Source: Diaporthe sp. PMI_573
Lineage: Eukaryota; Ascomycota; Sordariomycetes; Diaporthales; Diaporthaceae
Direction of reading: 5' to 3'
NCBI GenBank assembly: GCA_021399435.1
Contig: JAJTUP010000006.1
Coordinates: 558,001-622,000 of the forward strand
DNA: 64,000 nt
A program made the translations under genes and the position numbers. The notes below the pieces were generated by a model. It saw only the letters and a list, made by a program, of their open reading frames with translations, searched no databases and was not told where the DNA came from. Shown in pieces: positions 9,901-21,337 of the stretch (its first letter is position 1; every line of letters begins with the position of its first letter).

Positions 9901-10650
9901 AGTCTGGCCGAGCTCCTGCGTTTGCGTAGCAAGGCTTGGGGAGGCAGTCAGGTCAGTCTGAACTCGTCGAGGGAAGGAAGCCCGCGGTCAGAACGCGCAC
10001 CTCCCGGCGAGAGGTTTGAGGGGACGTCCAGCCCGGCACCGTGGGACTCTGGGAGGCCAAACTCCCACATAGGCCATTCTGGCGGCACACACGCGAGGAA
10101 GAACTCGGCGTTCTCGGTATGGAGTAATTCTGATGCTGCGAGCGGCGCGGGGAGCCCGACCTTGATGATGGGTTTGTCGATGCCGAACAGCGCACCGCCC
10201 CAGCCGCTCTTCTCGCCCCCGCCACCACCTATGCCACAACCGTCGCCCGGGCTGCAATGTCCGCCGGTAATTGAAGACGAAGAGGAAGCCTCCAGCCCGG
10301 GGCTTTCCACCAAAAGCCCGACGGCAGAACAGGCCCGAGAGAACAAGGACGCATACGACGCAAATGGCAAAATCGACGCTGAGATCAGCTCCCCCAGTGT
10401 CGCCTCAGCCTCAGACCCGCCTCCAGCGCCCCTTGAATCACCTCCGGCCGCGCCCCCAAACACGACCGTCTCGTCGCCCTCGAAGCGCCCCGGCCATCGT
10501 CACAAGAGCTCTGCCGAGAGCATCTCGTACTCGATGGATGAGGACAAGGAGAGCGGGGAGACGCGGTGGGTCATGGAGAGGCGGCGCACGGCGGAGAGCG
10601 GCGAGATCGAGGTCCTCAGACGGGAGGTCGTTAGTCCTGGGAGCATATAG
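6970..10650 (+). CDS. Large disordered acidic protein of unknown function
   Basis: Single exon, 1226 residues, good start context (CCGACATGC). I do not recognise a named family. The N-terminal 450 residues are Pro/Ser/Lys/Arg-rich, with a small basic patch KGLPFLKNPMSGLLMRRK near residue 215-235. Two strongly acidic blocks stand out: residues about 457-525, with a repeated E-E-D-(I/V)-P-(M/V)-V-G-D-D unit, and about 820-870, with many D-D-(N/E)-F-(D/E) steps followed by Tyr/Phe/Gly-rich sequence. A polyproline stretch lies around 780-800 and another near 1080-1095. The C-terminus (about 1170-1226) becomes charged and helical, with WVMERRRTAESGEIEVLRRE. No signal peptide or membrane span. It is probably a scaffold or regulatory protein with many phosphorylation sites; that is inference from composition. 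Confidence 0.8.
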   Translation: MLSHFRIHRRGPSNPSSPLPDQLSPLDHAEHAPSAHDISNRPDLLNRPTNAASTPPVHPTGPRTDPDPTPDRKPSEQSLKESSSSPSVKSPQSTGDSGFMGGLALENYRRAFAAKREDSSATVRQAPAAQQNPRSKPLPPPINTNLPSAHPPPVPIKELRSRSSFVAPTDLQNNAGATGKRPSGTRLTSEPAAIASSQSVAESQKGKKGLPFLKNPMSGLLMRRKASQNAPDLRPLPLPQKPAEAIYDPRIRGTRVHDFSAPRQRVVPTRKPTVPGAEVWSGPQGSSSSCPVYDHVTRSPTGRSSSAVSEKTQPGTSDTESQRPHELSKESSRKSAADVKRISLDDKPLPEEPEPSGQNVEAQRSASQRSGPSATTNTESMSKANPSTRTNKSRHISLSEGSIKDGVALALPKHMKSTSSRFSFDMMGAARAEKALEERHRQKELERKANNPTIRDSRFDDFDEDSFDYDAAMAEDGFEEDIPMVGDDDFLDDDAFFEEDVPVVGDDMLEEAGDDPDNDQENFAGFVFQRSNPQSSLASPATGTLLATPRDATGKAIGYAMTMDTTPEIQSATSPLANSQTPINQEDSPDAADIGIQGSEAPRKTAYDPTVFQERRHQPIDDGGLGGTSDKELYFDEGLLEELRMEADEIQESTFDESLFDVDDTDQYGRPIPGAFAQAQATRAVQEQEVKKRESDIASASGLSGSTAHTSVSLGLQPMPSMTEKGRELSSQNDAAPVTSPSEIPTEGKVAAYQAALAEAAHKAAASGWKFKWEDQLASPPSLSPSPPLPQPPPPANPADPDVTITSPTTGSQPSSGGQIIDNGTHGGYDEYADYDDGFGGGFDDNFDDEFEFDDDFIAEANAEALAYDSDGFYGQEFGFYSAPIPQGPAGSKPGGSSLTTDNVYGGYFGPSGVGRTKSGRVVSREPNLTPITERSEYSNRNSIMSLGLPMGTSEGRNSLQSPGLAQLAMMTDDGKMSLAELLRLRSKAWGGSQVSLNSSREGSPRSERAPPGERFEGTSSPAPWDSGRPNSHIGHSGGTHARKNSAFSVWSNSDAASGAGSPTLMMGLSMPNSAPPQPLFSPPPPPMPQPSPGLQCPPVIEDEEEASSPGLSTKSPTAEQARENKDAYDANGKIDAEISSPSVASASDPPPAPLESPPAAPPNTTVSSPSKRPGHRHKSSAESISYSMDEDKESGETRWVMERRRTAESGEIEVLRREVVSPGSI

Positions 10651-11775
10651 GTTGCTGCCTGCCTAGCATCCGAAGGCCGGTGTGGACTGGCTGGGTCAAG
10701 GGGCTTGGGTCACGATAATGAAAGCGTTATTACGCTTATTTTCACTATAGAGAGAATTATGCTACGGCTACACAAAACGGGTGTTCTTTTTTTATTTTTC
10801 TTGGGGGTTGGGCATAATTATAGGCGCACTGGGACGGAATGGCAGCGGTCTGCTGCTATACGCAGGTAGATATAGGTTAAATTGAATATCCTGTGGAATC
10901 CACGGACTTCCTATTGTCAAGACGGCTCTATCATCACGGAGGCCCACTGTGCTGTACGAGCTGCCCATGGGTAAGAGTGCACACGCCCCGTACTGTCACC
11001 CGTGGGGCTTCCATTCTTGGTATGGCCATCACCTGCTGAACTGCCTGACAAGGTGAGCCTACAAGGCCTGACATGCTTGGGCATCAACTCTTTGTATTGC
11101 TGGGCTCTGTTTCGGTGGGCTGGAATTAGGGGTCATCAGAGTGAGAGAAAGAAAAGAAGGGAAAAAAGAAAAGTGGTGTTTTGAAATTGACCGTGAGAGA
11201 ATAGTGGATAGATTAGAAGTACTACCGCTGATTCTTTTTGGGGGTGTCTAGTGATGGTTCTCGAGCTCCCGACACGACTGGCTGCTGTGAATCCTGCTGG
11301 CATCTACGCGGCTTACGGGCGGCTTAGAGTCTTAGGTCGCCATCAAAACAGCGCTCATTCGTTGAAGTGTATGCCCAAAACGACAGCGCTTGAGCGTTCG
11401 GCGCCTGTCGGCATCATTGGCAACCTTGGAAGGTGTGCTGACTACCTGCATCGTATCTAGGCGAACAATAGTTCTATTGGTACTTCTGCGTAATGGTGTA
11501 GCCTGACATACGCTGATTTGCTATGGACACTTTTTCTATTTGCTGCTGTGAAATAATGCCAGCAACTATTGTTGACCCCTGATCTTGATCTTCCAACAAT
11601 AAAGGTGTGTCTCCGCTTGCAATCACCCCAACATTATGTCAAACTTTTCTTCGATACATTTGTCCTTCGAGACTTGAAGTATCCCTGCTTCAAGTCATCC
11701 ATATCTCAACTTCAACTTCTTCTCGAGCCCCAGAAGCCACACTGTTGAATAATCAATCTCTCGCCCTCTCTCAAG
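10651..11775. other. Intergenic region, nothing recognised
   Basis: About 1.1 kb. AT-rich just after the large gene (likely terminator zone, with a T-rich stretch at about 10787-10800) and CT-rich just before the next ATG. Short frames only. Confidence 0.5.
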
Positions 11776-14372
11776 ATGGATGTTGAAGATGCCTTCTCAA
11801 TCAATTCTGAAACACTGCAGTTGTTGTCCAGGACTCAGGCAGGAAATTATCAGACCTTCCCATCCTCAGAACGTCGATCAGCGGCCAATGTGTACGCAAA
11901 CTGCCGTTTGTCCAGGGGGGAAAAAAAGAAAGAAACCCGGGCCATGGTGCTCAAGGGAGCAGATAACCCGGACGATCCACTTGTTGCAAGCTTTCGCGTC
12001 CTCTCGCTCAAGCCCAACGAGACCCCCTATTTCAACGCGCTCTCATATGTCTGGGGTGCTAGGGAAAACGAAACCGTGCGATGCGATCTTGCCGACATAG
12101 CTGCCACAAGAAACTGTTGGGACGCATTGCGAAGAATCCGAAGCCTCTATAACGAGACCGTGGTCTGGCTAGACGCAATCTGCATCGATCAGACAAACCC
12201 GGAAGAGAAAGCGCAACAGATCGAATTGATGCGGGACATATACCGCAGAGCAGACACGGTATATATATGGCTCGACGATGAGACAGCGGCGATGCGCCAA
12301 ACAATGCAGTGTCTAAGTCTGGCGGCGAGCGTTGGGTTTCTGCCTCTGGACAGACGGGCCAGAGAGATCAATAGTCGATGGGAGATCTTCAAGTTCATTG
12401 TGGAACGACTGCCCCCGCCCCCCCCCCCCAACGGCCTGATTAAAGCCTTGTGCGATCATTACGGCAGATATCTATACCTTGGTGTATATAAGACAGATGA
12501 TTTCGCCGAATTCTTGAATCATTCCTGGTTCCTCAGGTCCTGGACTTTCCAAGAGGCCGTGCTGGCCAATAACGCAGTACTCATCACTAGTTCGGCCGCT
12601 TTGGGATGGGATGCGCTCGCACGTGGCCTCGGATTCATGTGCAAAAGCTCACCTCAGAGTGGAATCGAACATTTCCAAGGCAGGACCATGATTTATTACG
12701 GGGACATCGGGATACAAGACTCGGATATTTATGAAGGGGCTGACCACCGGTTGAATCGGTATGGGAAGTGCATTATGCCGGATTCCTCAACGTCGTTGGA
12801 GCGTCTTCTCGTGCTGTGGATGAGAATCGACAGACCAGTTGCAGTTGCTAACCTGTAACACGGAATTGAGGGTGCTACATGCTCAATTTACCAGGAGCAC
12901 AAGATATACTTCAATATCTATAACAAGCTCAAGAAGTACAGGACAGCCCTAACCTTGACCAACGCTGTTACATTTTGGATCTGTTGCTCAATGGTTGGAT
13001 GGATCATGGATATGCTCCATTGGGACGCTGAAGCCTTTGAACGCCTGGGTTTTGCAAAATATATAGTAGTGGCCATATTCTTCATCATTTCACTACTCGG
13101 AATATTTTCAATACCCTTCTGGATCATTCTCATAACGGGGGTGTCCCTCCTCAGCTTCCAAGAGGTTCCGGTTGGCGTTCTTGGGGTGACCTTTGAAAGC
13201 GACGTCATACAAGCTTTTGATCCTCTTCTAGATGCTATTCTGCAGACGCTGCGCGATAGAAGAGCAACAAACCCAAAGGACAAGTCCTACGCCATGCACG
13301 GTATCCTCGAGTCCCTGGCGTTCGTCTCTCGAAACTCGATTACCGCAAGTCTCAGGGCCGAATCTACCATGAGTTACTGGTGGACTTGTTACGATGGCGC
13401 CACGCTGCAGTCACACTGCATTTAGATGCTGGGAAACCAGAGGGTGACAGTGGGCGGACTGAACCATCGTGGTGCCGGACTGGAGTAGCCTTCAAAGTTC
13501 CGCCGAGCCCAACCATGTCGACAGACTTCTTCCTGTGCAGCCGCAGGCTGGATGCGGTACCTGCAGTCCGGCCATATATACGACTTGAGGAAAAAGATAG
13601 GGCTCTTCTGGTAGAAGGTCACTGGCGTGGCACTGTATCAGCCTGCGTCGACGAGTTCCAAGAAATCGAAAGTCTGCCTGACGAACTTTCCGACATCAAG
13701 ACTGTCGTCACACTCCGGGAAGCCATTATAACCTACGATTCTTACGTTAATGTACTCAGAACAGGTGAACGGCCAGTTTATCCGAGATACCGAGAGCCTG
13801 ATTGCGATTGTAAATCGGACCTGGACGACGACCTGGATGAACAGTCAGACTTGCCTTGCCTCTGTAAATGCCCACCCCTCGAAGCAGAGGAGAAAAAGCT
13901 ATGAGCCGTAGAGACACATCTGCTTGTGCAGGGGCTGCATTCAACAGAGTGGAGTGATCGACTGGAGGATATGCGGGCTATCCACTCCGCTTTTGCACGA
14001 ATCTTGGATATCAGTGCCCCAGGTTCACGCCATCTTGAACCTGCAAACGTTTCAGCTGTGATCGAAATGCTCTGCAGGGACAACGTGCTATCTTCTTTCA
14101 GAAGTGTCATCAACGACATAGCTCTCCACGATCGCAGATTGTTTACAACGTCAGAGGGCTGCCTTGGTTGCGGGTCGAAGGGCATCAAGACGGGCGACAG
14201 GCTTGCTCTCGTAGCCGGGATACCGGCACCACTCGTGCTAAGGCCAGTGGATATATACCCTACAGATTGGTTTGAGACGGAATATGTGGTTACATGTTCC
14301 GCGTTCGTTCTTGGCTGGATGGATGGGACAGCTTTTGAAGTGGAGCGTGCAAGGGAAATTAGACTGATATAG
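11776..14372 (+). pseudogene. HET-domain (heterokaryon incompatibility) gene, decayed
   Basis: The HET domain (PF06985 type) is clear in the first 360 codons: FNALSYVWG, then VVWLDAICIDQTNPEEKAQQ, MRDIYRRADTVYIWL and FLRSWTFQEAVLA. The frame is then interrupted. An in-frame TAA lies at 12856-12858; the same frame continues with a hydrophobic double-span region (12961-13150) and the HET-family motif RRATNPKDKSYAMHG. Near 13318 one base seems missing, because the family continuation (KLDYRKSQGRIYHELLVDLL) is in another frame. A further in-frame TGA stands at 13902-13904, after which the frame runs to 14372 and ends with a typical VLGWMDGTAFE-like tail. A probable extra indel lies near 13472 (PSW and VPDWSS in different frames). 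The TAA alone could be removed by a weak 87-nt intron (12855-12941), but the frameshift and TGA could not. A truncated 360-residue HET protein might still be made. Confidence 0.8.
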
Positions 14373-14941
14373 AAAACACTATTGTGTAGTCTACTTTCTA
14401 ATCTAAATCTAACTTGTTTACAGAATCTTGGCTGCCTGAGTTGTTATCGAGGTGATACATATCGTTATGCATGGTCAGCATGAATCTGAGCGATGGGCAG
14501 CTCCCGTGGAACCAGGCCGAAGTCGCCGGCGGGGATTATCCCAAGTACCTAGATTCCGTAGCACCCTGACTAACTGCTTGGTTGCGTTTTCTTGTCTAAC
14601 GGAAGACAAAAGCTGGTACTTATCGTTGATCAATCTACATATCCTAGCACTGAGGTCTCATTATGTGGTTGTCCATCGCCGAATTGGAATTGAGAAAGGA
14701 ATCAGCGGTGGGAACGAGGCGCATAATTGGCGAAAGGGGACCAAAGAAACAAAGAAGACAAAGCTCTTTGTCAAGGGACAGAGCTATTGTCAACGCGCAA
14801 GGCACGGATGAAACACAGTCAAAGGGCTCAAGTTATCCCCAAGTATAAGATGATGTGGATAATATGTTTTCAAGTCTGGGCTTCAGAAGGCAAACCAAGT
14901 CAATTGGAAATTCTATTCGCTTCCACATCATCACATCCACA
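14373..14941. other. Spacer between HET pseudogene and small Cys-rich gene
   Basis: About 570 bp, AT-rich. No coding signal seen beyond short frames. Confidence 0.5.
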
Positions 14942-15615
14942 ATGTGTGTCATTACTGTGGACATTGCTCTTGTAAGGTCACCCCGACTGCTCAAATTTCC
15001 TTTTGAATCTATCACAACCCCCTGAGAAACAATACATAATATGCTACCTGACGGATATCTAAAATCCTAAAAGAACATTCGCTAACAAATGCCATCTATA
15101 GTGCGATTCAACCTGCCCTGGCGCAGACGTCCCTCCTGGGTGTCTCAAAGTGTACCCCTATACATACTCCGTGTCTACCTGCGAAGAAGCAGAGGGCGTT
15201 CTGGGTTGTTGCGGTGACGTAAAGATGCAGAAACGGGAGGACAAGGAAGGCAGCAGGATTGAGAAGCGAATTTGCGAGGCTGTAAGTATTAAACACAATC
15301 TTGTCCCAGCAGACCCCTCCCCATCCCCATCCCTCCCCACGGACTATATCAGTCTTTCACCCGAGTATAAGAGCGCAATCCGACACCCATTTATGCACAT
15401 TGCTAATATTTTTGACTCCACAGTGTGTCGCTTGGTCTGCTCTAATGAGGGACAAGGACGGCCGCCGGGCACGACGCTCGTCCCGGGGGGCAGGCTCGCA
15501 ACAAAGTGACTCGGGGTCTGAATACTCAGCGGCAGTAATGACGCCGCCGGACTCTGCAGAGTCTTCGGACTTCGAGACGGACGTCGAGAGTACCGGTGCT
15601 TTGACAGAGGCTTAA
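14942..15615 (+). CDS. Small three-exon cysteine-rich intracellular protein
   Basis: Hand-built model: exons 14942-14971, 15102-15281 and 15424-15615, all phase 0, giving 133 residues. The first exon codes for just ten residues (MCVITVDIAL); its GTAAGG donor, the GCTAAC branch site at 15081 and the CTATAG acceptor are good. Intron 2 has GTAAGT, a GCTAAT branch-like site and a CACAG acceptor. The product starts with a Cys-rich part: Cys at residues 2, 11 and 15, then further single cysteines, a Cys-Cys pair, and a C-x2-C in exon 2/3. It then has a basic segment (RDKDGRRARRSSRG) and an acidic Ser/Thr tail. Many fungal genomes encode short proteins that start Met-Cys and carry such Cys pairs; a zinc-binding role is inference. 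No signal peptide. The small first exon makes the start the least certain point. Confidence 0.55.
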
Positions 15616-18600
15616 TCACACAGATTGCCGGCGCATGCGGCGAGTCAATGTTACCCAGGTATCGTCCAGGTACAGTTGGGCAATTTTCTCAAGTAAAGAC
15701 AATAATTGAAGCCTCCAGAATTTCAGCAAGTTTCTACAATGTACCAAAATGATGTGTAAATGTGACGGCCTCAGATGTGACAATGGCCTGCTGTGAACCA
15801 CGTAGAGTAAACTCCCCTCGGCCACAATTGCCGACCTCGGGAGGCATGCAGAGCAATCGTGTAACGCTCCTGCGTGGATCAAATCCAGACTTCACAAGCT
15901 GTTCCCCCAACCACCCTAACGCCTCAAAGCCGCCAGACCAGAGGGACTTCGGAGGCTCAAGGCCTGAAATGATCCACAGGGCTGCTACTTGAGAAGAAAC
16001 TATTGTTCTGCATGAATTCACCTGATGTCCCCGGGCACGTGTCTAAGCACTATGGATCCACTTAGTGCTGAGTAGGACCTCGAAGAACGAAGCAAGCGCA
16101 GAAGAAAAGCAGCTGTGTGCACGTGTGGTGTCTGGAATTTTCCCGTCTCAATTACATTCAGCCTTACGGCCCGAACCCCTTACGTCACCCGCCGATGAAC
16201 ATCCCATCTCTTCTTCTGACCCGGCGACCTCCTAGTCCCGGGATTTTCCCGAGCGTGCAATACAAGTGAAACCAGGGTTGCTTCTTCCGCGCGGGAGCAG
16301 GGGGGGGGGTTGAGGTTCTGCTTTTGTTTGTAGCAACAGCCCGTGGGTGACCGGGGACTGGTCCAGTGCCGGCCGCATATATACGACTACGAGCTGCACT
16401 GGGAAGAAGTTTTGTGACTGGTAGATGTCTTCTAGATGTTGAAGACAGACTCCCATGCATACCGTAATTATCGGAATCGGCTCTTACGTATGGAACATAT
16501 TGCCACTTCAACAAGAAGTACAAACAGCCGCCCCAGCCGGCGGAGAACAAACAGACACCGCCACGGCAGTCTCAAGTACAGCACAGCTTGCTTGTCATGC
16601 CACACTCCGATCTGTGGCGGATCACGCGACACCCCAATACTTCCGTAGATTCCGCAAGTTGCGCCTCGCCCAGGCAGTCGGTACTCCTGAGCGCATCAAC
16701 CAAGGTCGAGGTAATCTGACCTAGCATGTATTTAGCAGGGCAAGACGTATTAGTTCGACGTTGAGACTTAGCCCGCTTTCTAAATTCATCTCAAGATTAG
16801 CGTGGCCAAGTCTGAACGATTCAAATTCATCAGCCGTCGGTACCTGGGCTTGAGAACAAAGGGGAAGGCGGATGACGAGGCGGTAGGCCAAAACAAGCTA
16901 ATGGATCAATTACGGCGGTCATTTGCACTAGACAGTTGCGCTGACTTGAACTCTGGCGTGGAGCTTCAAGCCGAAGGTTCCACGGCCATGGCTCTGAAAC
17001 CCATGGGTTTACTGAATTTGGTAGCATGCTAGTTCACTCCCGTTGTGCAGCCTTCATCTCTTCGGTCCTGCCCTGGACAAATCACTCTGTAGTCTTCATG
17101 AGCCCATTGCATGCTCATGGAAATTTCCCGGTCTTCGCCGAACAGCGCGCTGAGGACGGAGAGCAAGACTCAAGGGCAGTACTGTAGAATGGAAAGCCAG
17201 TCGTCAGACCAAACCGGCCTGTCTGCAAGTCGGCCTTGGTCTACAGTGGTGTGGAACGAGAGACACATTGAGCTCCAATCCGATTCGAGATAGATGGCAG
17301 GTGTCTGGCGACTCGGCTTCGAGAAGCCCTTGTTGCCAACACAGTGCCATGTAGTAACGGGCTGGTCCATATTGGCCGATATTGGGCGACGAAAACAGTA
17401 TGACGTGCGTGGCCGCGATCCGCCTTGGCCGGCGGTTACACGGCTTTCACCGCGGCCGAAAGGCGTGTTACAGGAGTGATGCTTTGGCGGGCGGGAGACT
17501 GGTGAGCGTTTGATATTTCCGACGCGTGGATCGCCCACAGAAGCGGTCGATCTCGGCCCCCATCGACTGTCACAAGAACTGTCGAGGTCTGCCCTGTGAG
17601 GAGTCTGCAAGCAAAATTCTCCGCCGCCGGTCTGGGCCATGGGGAGGAGGGTTGAAGCTCGTGATGTTCCCGAGGATGACTCAGGGTGGTAACATCTGGA
17701 GCAGCTCCTCAGTCGGTGAGCTTAGCGGCAAACTCAGTGGACGAGGTGTGCTGGGAGCAAACAGCTGACGTACTGAGTGGCTGACTCGCTGACTCGCGGC
17801 CGGGACCAAACCTGGGGAGTACAGGCGTCAATGACGGCAGTGGTCGCGAAGGCCGGCGAAGCGGGTAGCCGAAAATAGTCGCACACTATGCCGGACTTGT
17901 GGGGCCCACCGGGCGGTGGGGACAGGCGGTCAAAGCCGAAGCGAGAGGGCAGAATCGGCCTGGCGAACGGTGGACGGTGGACGATTGATGGGAGTGTGGT
18001 GGAACCTAGAAGTGGATGGGAGGGATGTGGTGATGGCAGCCCATGACCAGTAACACGGCAGTCGCACCTTGATCTGCAAGACAACATGAGCCGGTACAAG
18101 CTGTCGTACCTGTTTGAATGGGGGCAAGACGGGTGGATTCCGTGGGGGTTTAGGTAGCGAAGCGCTGGACCAGGCCTTGGTGAAGCGGCGATCGCGGGCT
18201 CGCTTGCAGTTAGTATTTACTGCCCTGTCCTGTAATTTGAACGCATCTCGACCAGCCAGCGCCAACAGAGCACACAGTACGACACGACCGTGGGGCATGG
18301 CTTGTGCGACGTGGGGTAAGACCCGCGATATCAGGTGCATGCTGGCCAGCAGGTCGAGGGAGTAGCTTTTCGTGGATGAGGGTTGAGCCGCATTGCATAG
18401 CAAGGGCGAGCCGTACCAACCGACCGACTGACCGACCGAGCGACCCAACGGACCTCAATATGCAGGATGCAGGACTCCGGAGCCGAGGTCGGCCAATGGT
18501 AAAACAAAAAACCCAGTGACCGCTTCTGGGTGCATCGTGATTGAAAGTCGGCGTGGAGATCTGGGGCAGACGACGATCATGATGGGTAACCTTGCAGGTC

Positions 18601-20309
18601 GTGTCATGTCTGGCTAAGGTGCCGTTCCGCTAGTGTGTGCTGCGAGGAAGCAATACAGCAATACGGAGATGGAGATTGATGGAGGGTCTGGATGCTACGG
18701 TGGGATGGTACTTAGCAGACATGTAGGCATGATGGGCATGGGCCATTTGCTGGCAGTCCGAAGTTCCTGTCCATTCAGGCGAGGCAGGGCTGGCCGCCTC
18801 ACTTTGTCGAGAAGCTGCCAGCCAATCAGCCACCACCCGACGCAGCCAAGCGCATCCTGGGCGGCCGGGGTAGGGTTCTGTGGCTTGGCTGCCTGTGCCT
18901 TTTTGGACGAACGCTGGAAGATTCATCAAATGTACGGCAAGTGGCAGGCTTGAGACAGTCAGTACCCGGTTATGTCTTTGGTGACCGCCTACCTGCCTTA
19001 CTTGGCTGCTTGCCTTCAGCAGTCGGGCGGCGGCTGTGACGTCTGCGAGAGGCGAGCGACACGGACTGGGCAAGCATTGGGAACCGACAGTCGAGACCCG
19101 AGGAAGGAAATGTTCGTCATTCAGGCAGGCAGGCAGTCAGGTTGCGACCACACTACTGTGTAAGGTTTGCAGGGTTGGGCGCTGTTGGGCTGGCAGGCCG
19201 GCTGTAGCTGGCTGGCGGGATGCACGGCGGTTTGTTATGTAAGCCATTGCTTACTGAGAGTGAGTGGAAGATACGTACTCTGCTGTGGTACCTCTGTACT
19301 TCACATCTCATGAGCCACGGCGGGCGTGAGAACAGGCTGCACCTTCCCTGCAACAGAGGGAACGTTTGCTAGCCGTGAGTGTGTCTGCTGCAAAGTCCCA
19401 GCTCCATCTATGCGTGCAGTGCATCGCATCGCAGCGCAGAGCAGCCCAGCCCAGCCCATCGTTCTGGCATCGCATCACCTTAATCGCAGCCAGCCCGAGC
19501 TTGGCCCATTTGCATTTTTACACTTCTTCTTTCTCGTGTCCTGCGTAACGGCGCTGTACTTTGTACGCGGGACAATACATGGCAGGCGCATGGTCAGAAA
19601 AGCAAAGCCGGCTCAACTGGCCCATCACAGGCTGTCCAGGTGATCCTGTGCTCTTCCCGTCAACACGGCGCTTGCCAACGCATCGACAACCCACATACCA
19701 AACACACAGAACACCATCCCCGTCCTGCCAGCTGCGTGCCCTTGCCCACCATACCCCAAAAGCATACACAGGCCTCGCTCGCTACCGTAGACAGTACATT
19801 ACCACATGTGGTCTATGCCTGCCACTCCGCTCCACTCCACCCCACTCCACCCTTTTTGGCCTGTCTAAATTCTCCGATGCCATGGCTTGCCCGACGGGGA
19901 AACGTTGCCCATCTCGAATCACCTAGTCCCTCTCGCTCGACTCCAAGATGAGATGAGATGGTTTCATTGCCGTCAGGCACACCCCCCGACTTGTCCATAA
20001 TATGCTTCGGCTCTAACCCTGCCAATCCCACCTCAAGAAACGGCTCTCTCGACCTGGTCAACCTCGACACGACACGGGACAACAATAATATGTAATCCCA
20101 CGATAGAGAACATGCCACGCCCGTCCCTCGGCGTCCAGCTCGGCAGCCTCGGCGCTGGTATGTGCAATACCCAGTTGCTTGACCAGGAATAAAGGAACAC
20201 ACCTTCTGGCAGTCGTCACAGCCGGCCGTGGGGCGACGATTGATGAGCACACCGGCGGACAGGTGGCTGTGGAAGGATTGCGCTGGGGCAATCGAGATGG
20301 ATTGCAGTG

Positions 20310-20342
20310 GCATGGCATGGGCATGGCATGGGCATGGCATGG
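20310..20342. repeat. 11-bp tandem repeat, three units
   Basis: GCATGGCATGG occurs three times head to tail, followed by a partial unit. It is non-coding minisatellite-like sequence in the long region upstream of the zinc-finger gene. Confidence 0.8.
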
Positions 20343-21310
20343 CATGGGGGATGGCCTTCCCTTCTGGGCAACATGCACTGCTGCACGCACTCTCCAGCAG
20401 TCACCCTGCAGCGCCGTGTCCAACCGTCAGCTATGTCAGACCATGCACACCCGTCTCGACAAATCGGAGCCCCACGCGGTCCATCCAAAGGGTGCTGGGA
20501 CTCTGACCTGCATTCCCTAGGCCTGCTGCACCTCTGGTCGTTCGTCGGTGTGGGTGTGTGTGCCGTGTGTGCCACCGCAGGCGAAACTGTTGTCAAGCTC
20601 AAGCCAGTCGTTTTGCTGGCGGTGGACACCAGACACACACACACACAAGACTGGCGCCACCCCCCCCCCAAAGCCGTCTGACCGATCGCTTCGCTTGTCG
20701 CATGCGATCACGACCCAGACCGAGGAGACGCCCGGCCAGATAAGGCACTATTGCCAATGACAGTGCCGTACCATGCGGCAGGTGTATACTATGCAGCCAG
20801 CAGATGCAGTCCGTGTAGAGGGGCGGCGGCATTGTGCCTTGCTCTGGCTGGGCAGCGTGCGCGCGGCTCTCAGGCTCAGGCATGAAGCAACTAATAACTG
20901 CCTGCTTCCGAGACGGATGGGCACGCATCATCACCCTACTACATACCAAACCAGTTCAAACAGTCGTAGGAAAACGTCATGCACCAAAACTGTCCCTCGG
21001 AAGTAACCGACGGGAGGTGACGTGTCTCGGAGGTCCTCTCGAGCATCTTCCAACGGCCTTTTTCCACTATCTAGCTTGCCCGGATAGGTTGGCAAGGAAG
21101 ACATCGTCTTCGTGCCCTCGACCACCGGCCGACTTCCACTGGACGATCTACGTACCGTACACACGCATACAGTACGGTGGTCTGGTGGCCTGGCGGCCTG
21201 GCCTTGGGATTGCACGGAAACACGCATCTTACTGCATCCAGCACCCCAGTCCTGGTCGTATAATGCAAAGTTATATTGGCTGCCAGCCAGCCTCTCAGAG
21301 CTTCCTTGGG

Positions 21311-21337
21311 CTGCTTGGTCTGCTTGGTCTGCTTGGA
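21311..21337. repeat. 9-bp tandem repeat, three units
   Basis: CTGCTTGGT twice, then CTGCTTGGA, head to tail, within the probable leader or promoter of the zinc-finger gene. Confidence 0.75.

Noticed and set aside
12855..12941. 87-nt intron that would remove the TAA of the HET gene
   Set aside because: Phase works, but the donor GTAACA is weak, the sequence inside reads like coding, and later lesions remain. Kept only as an alternative.
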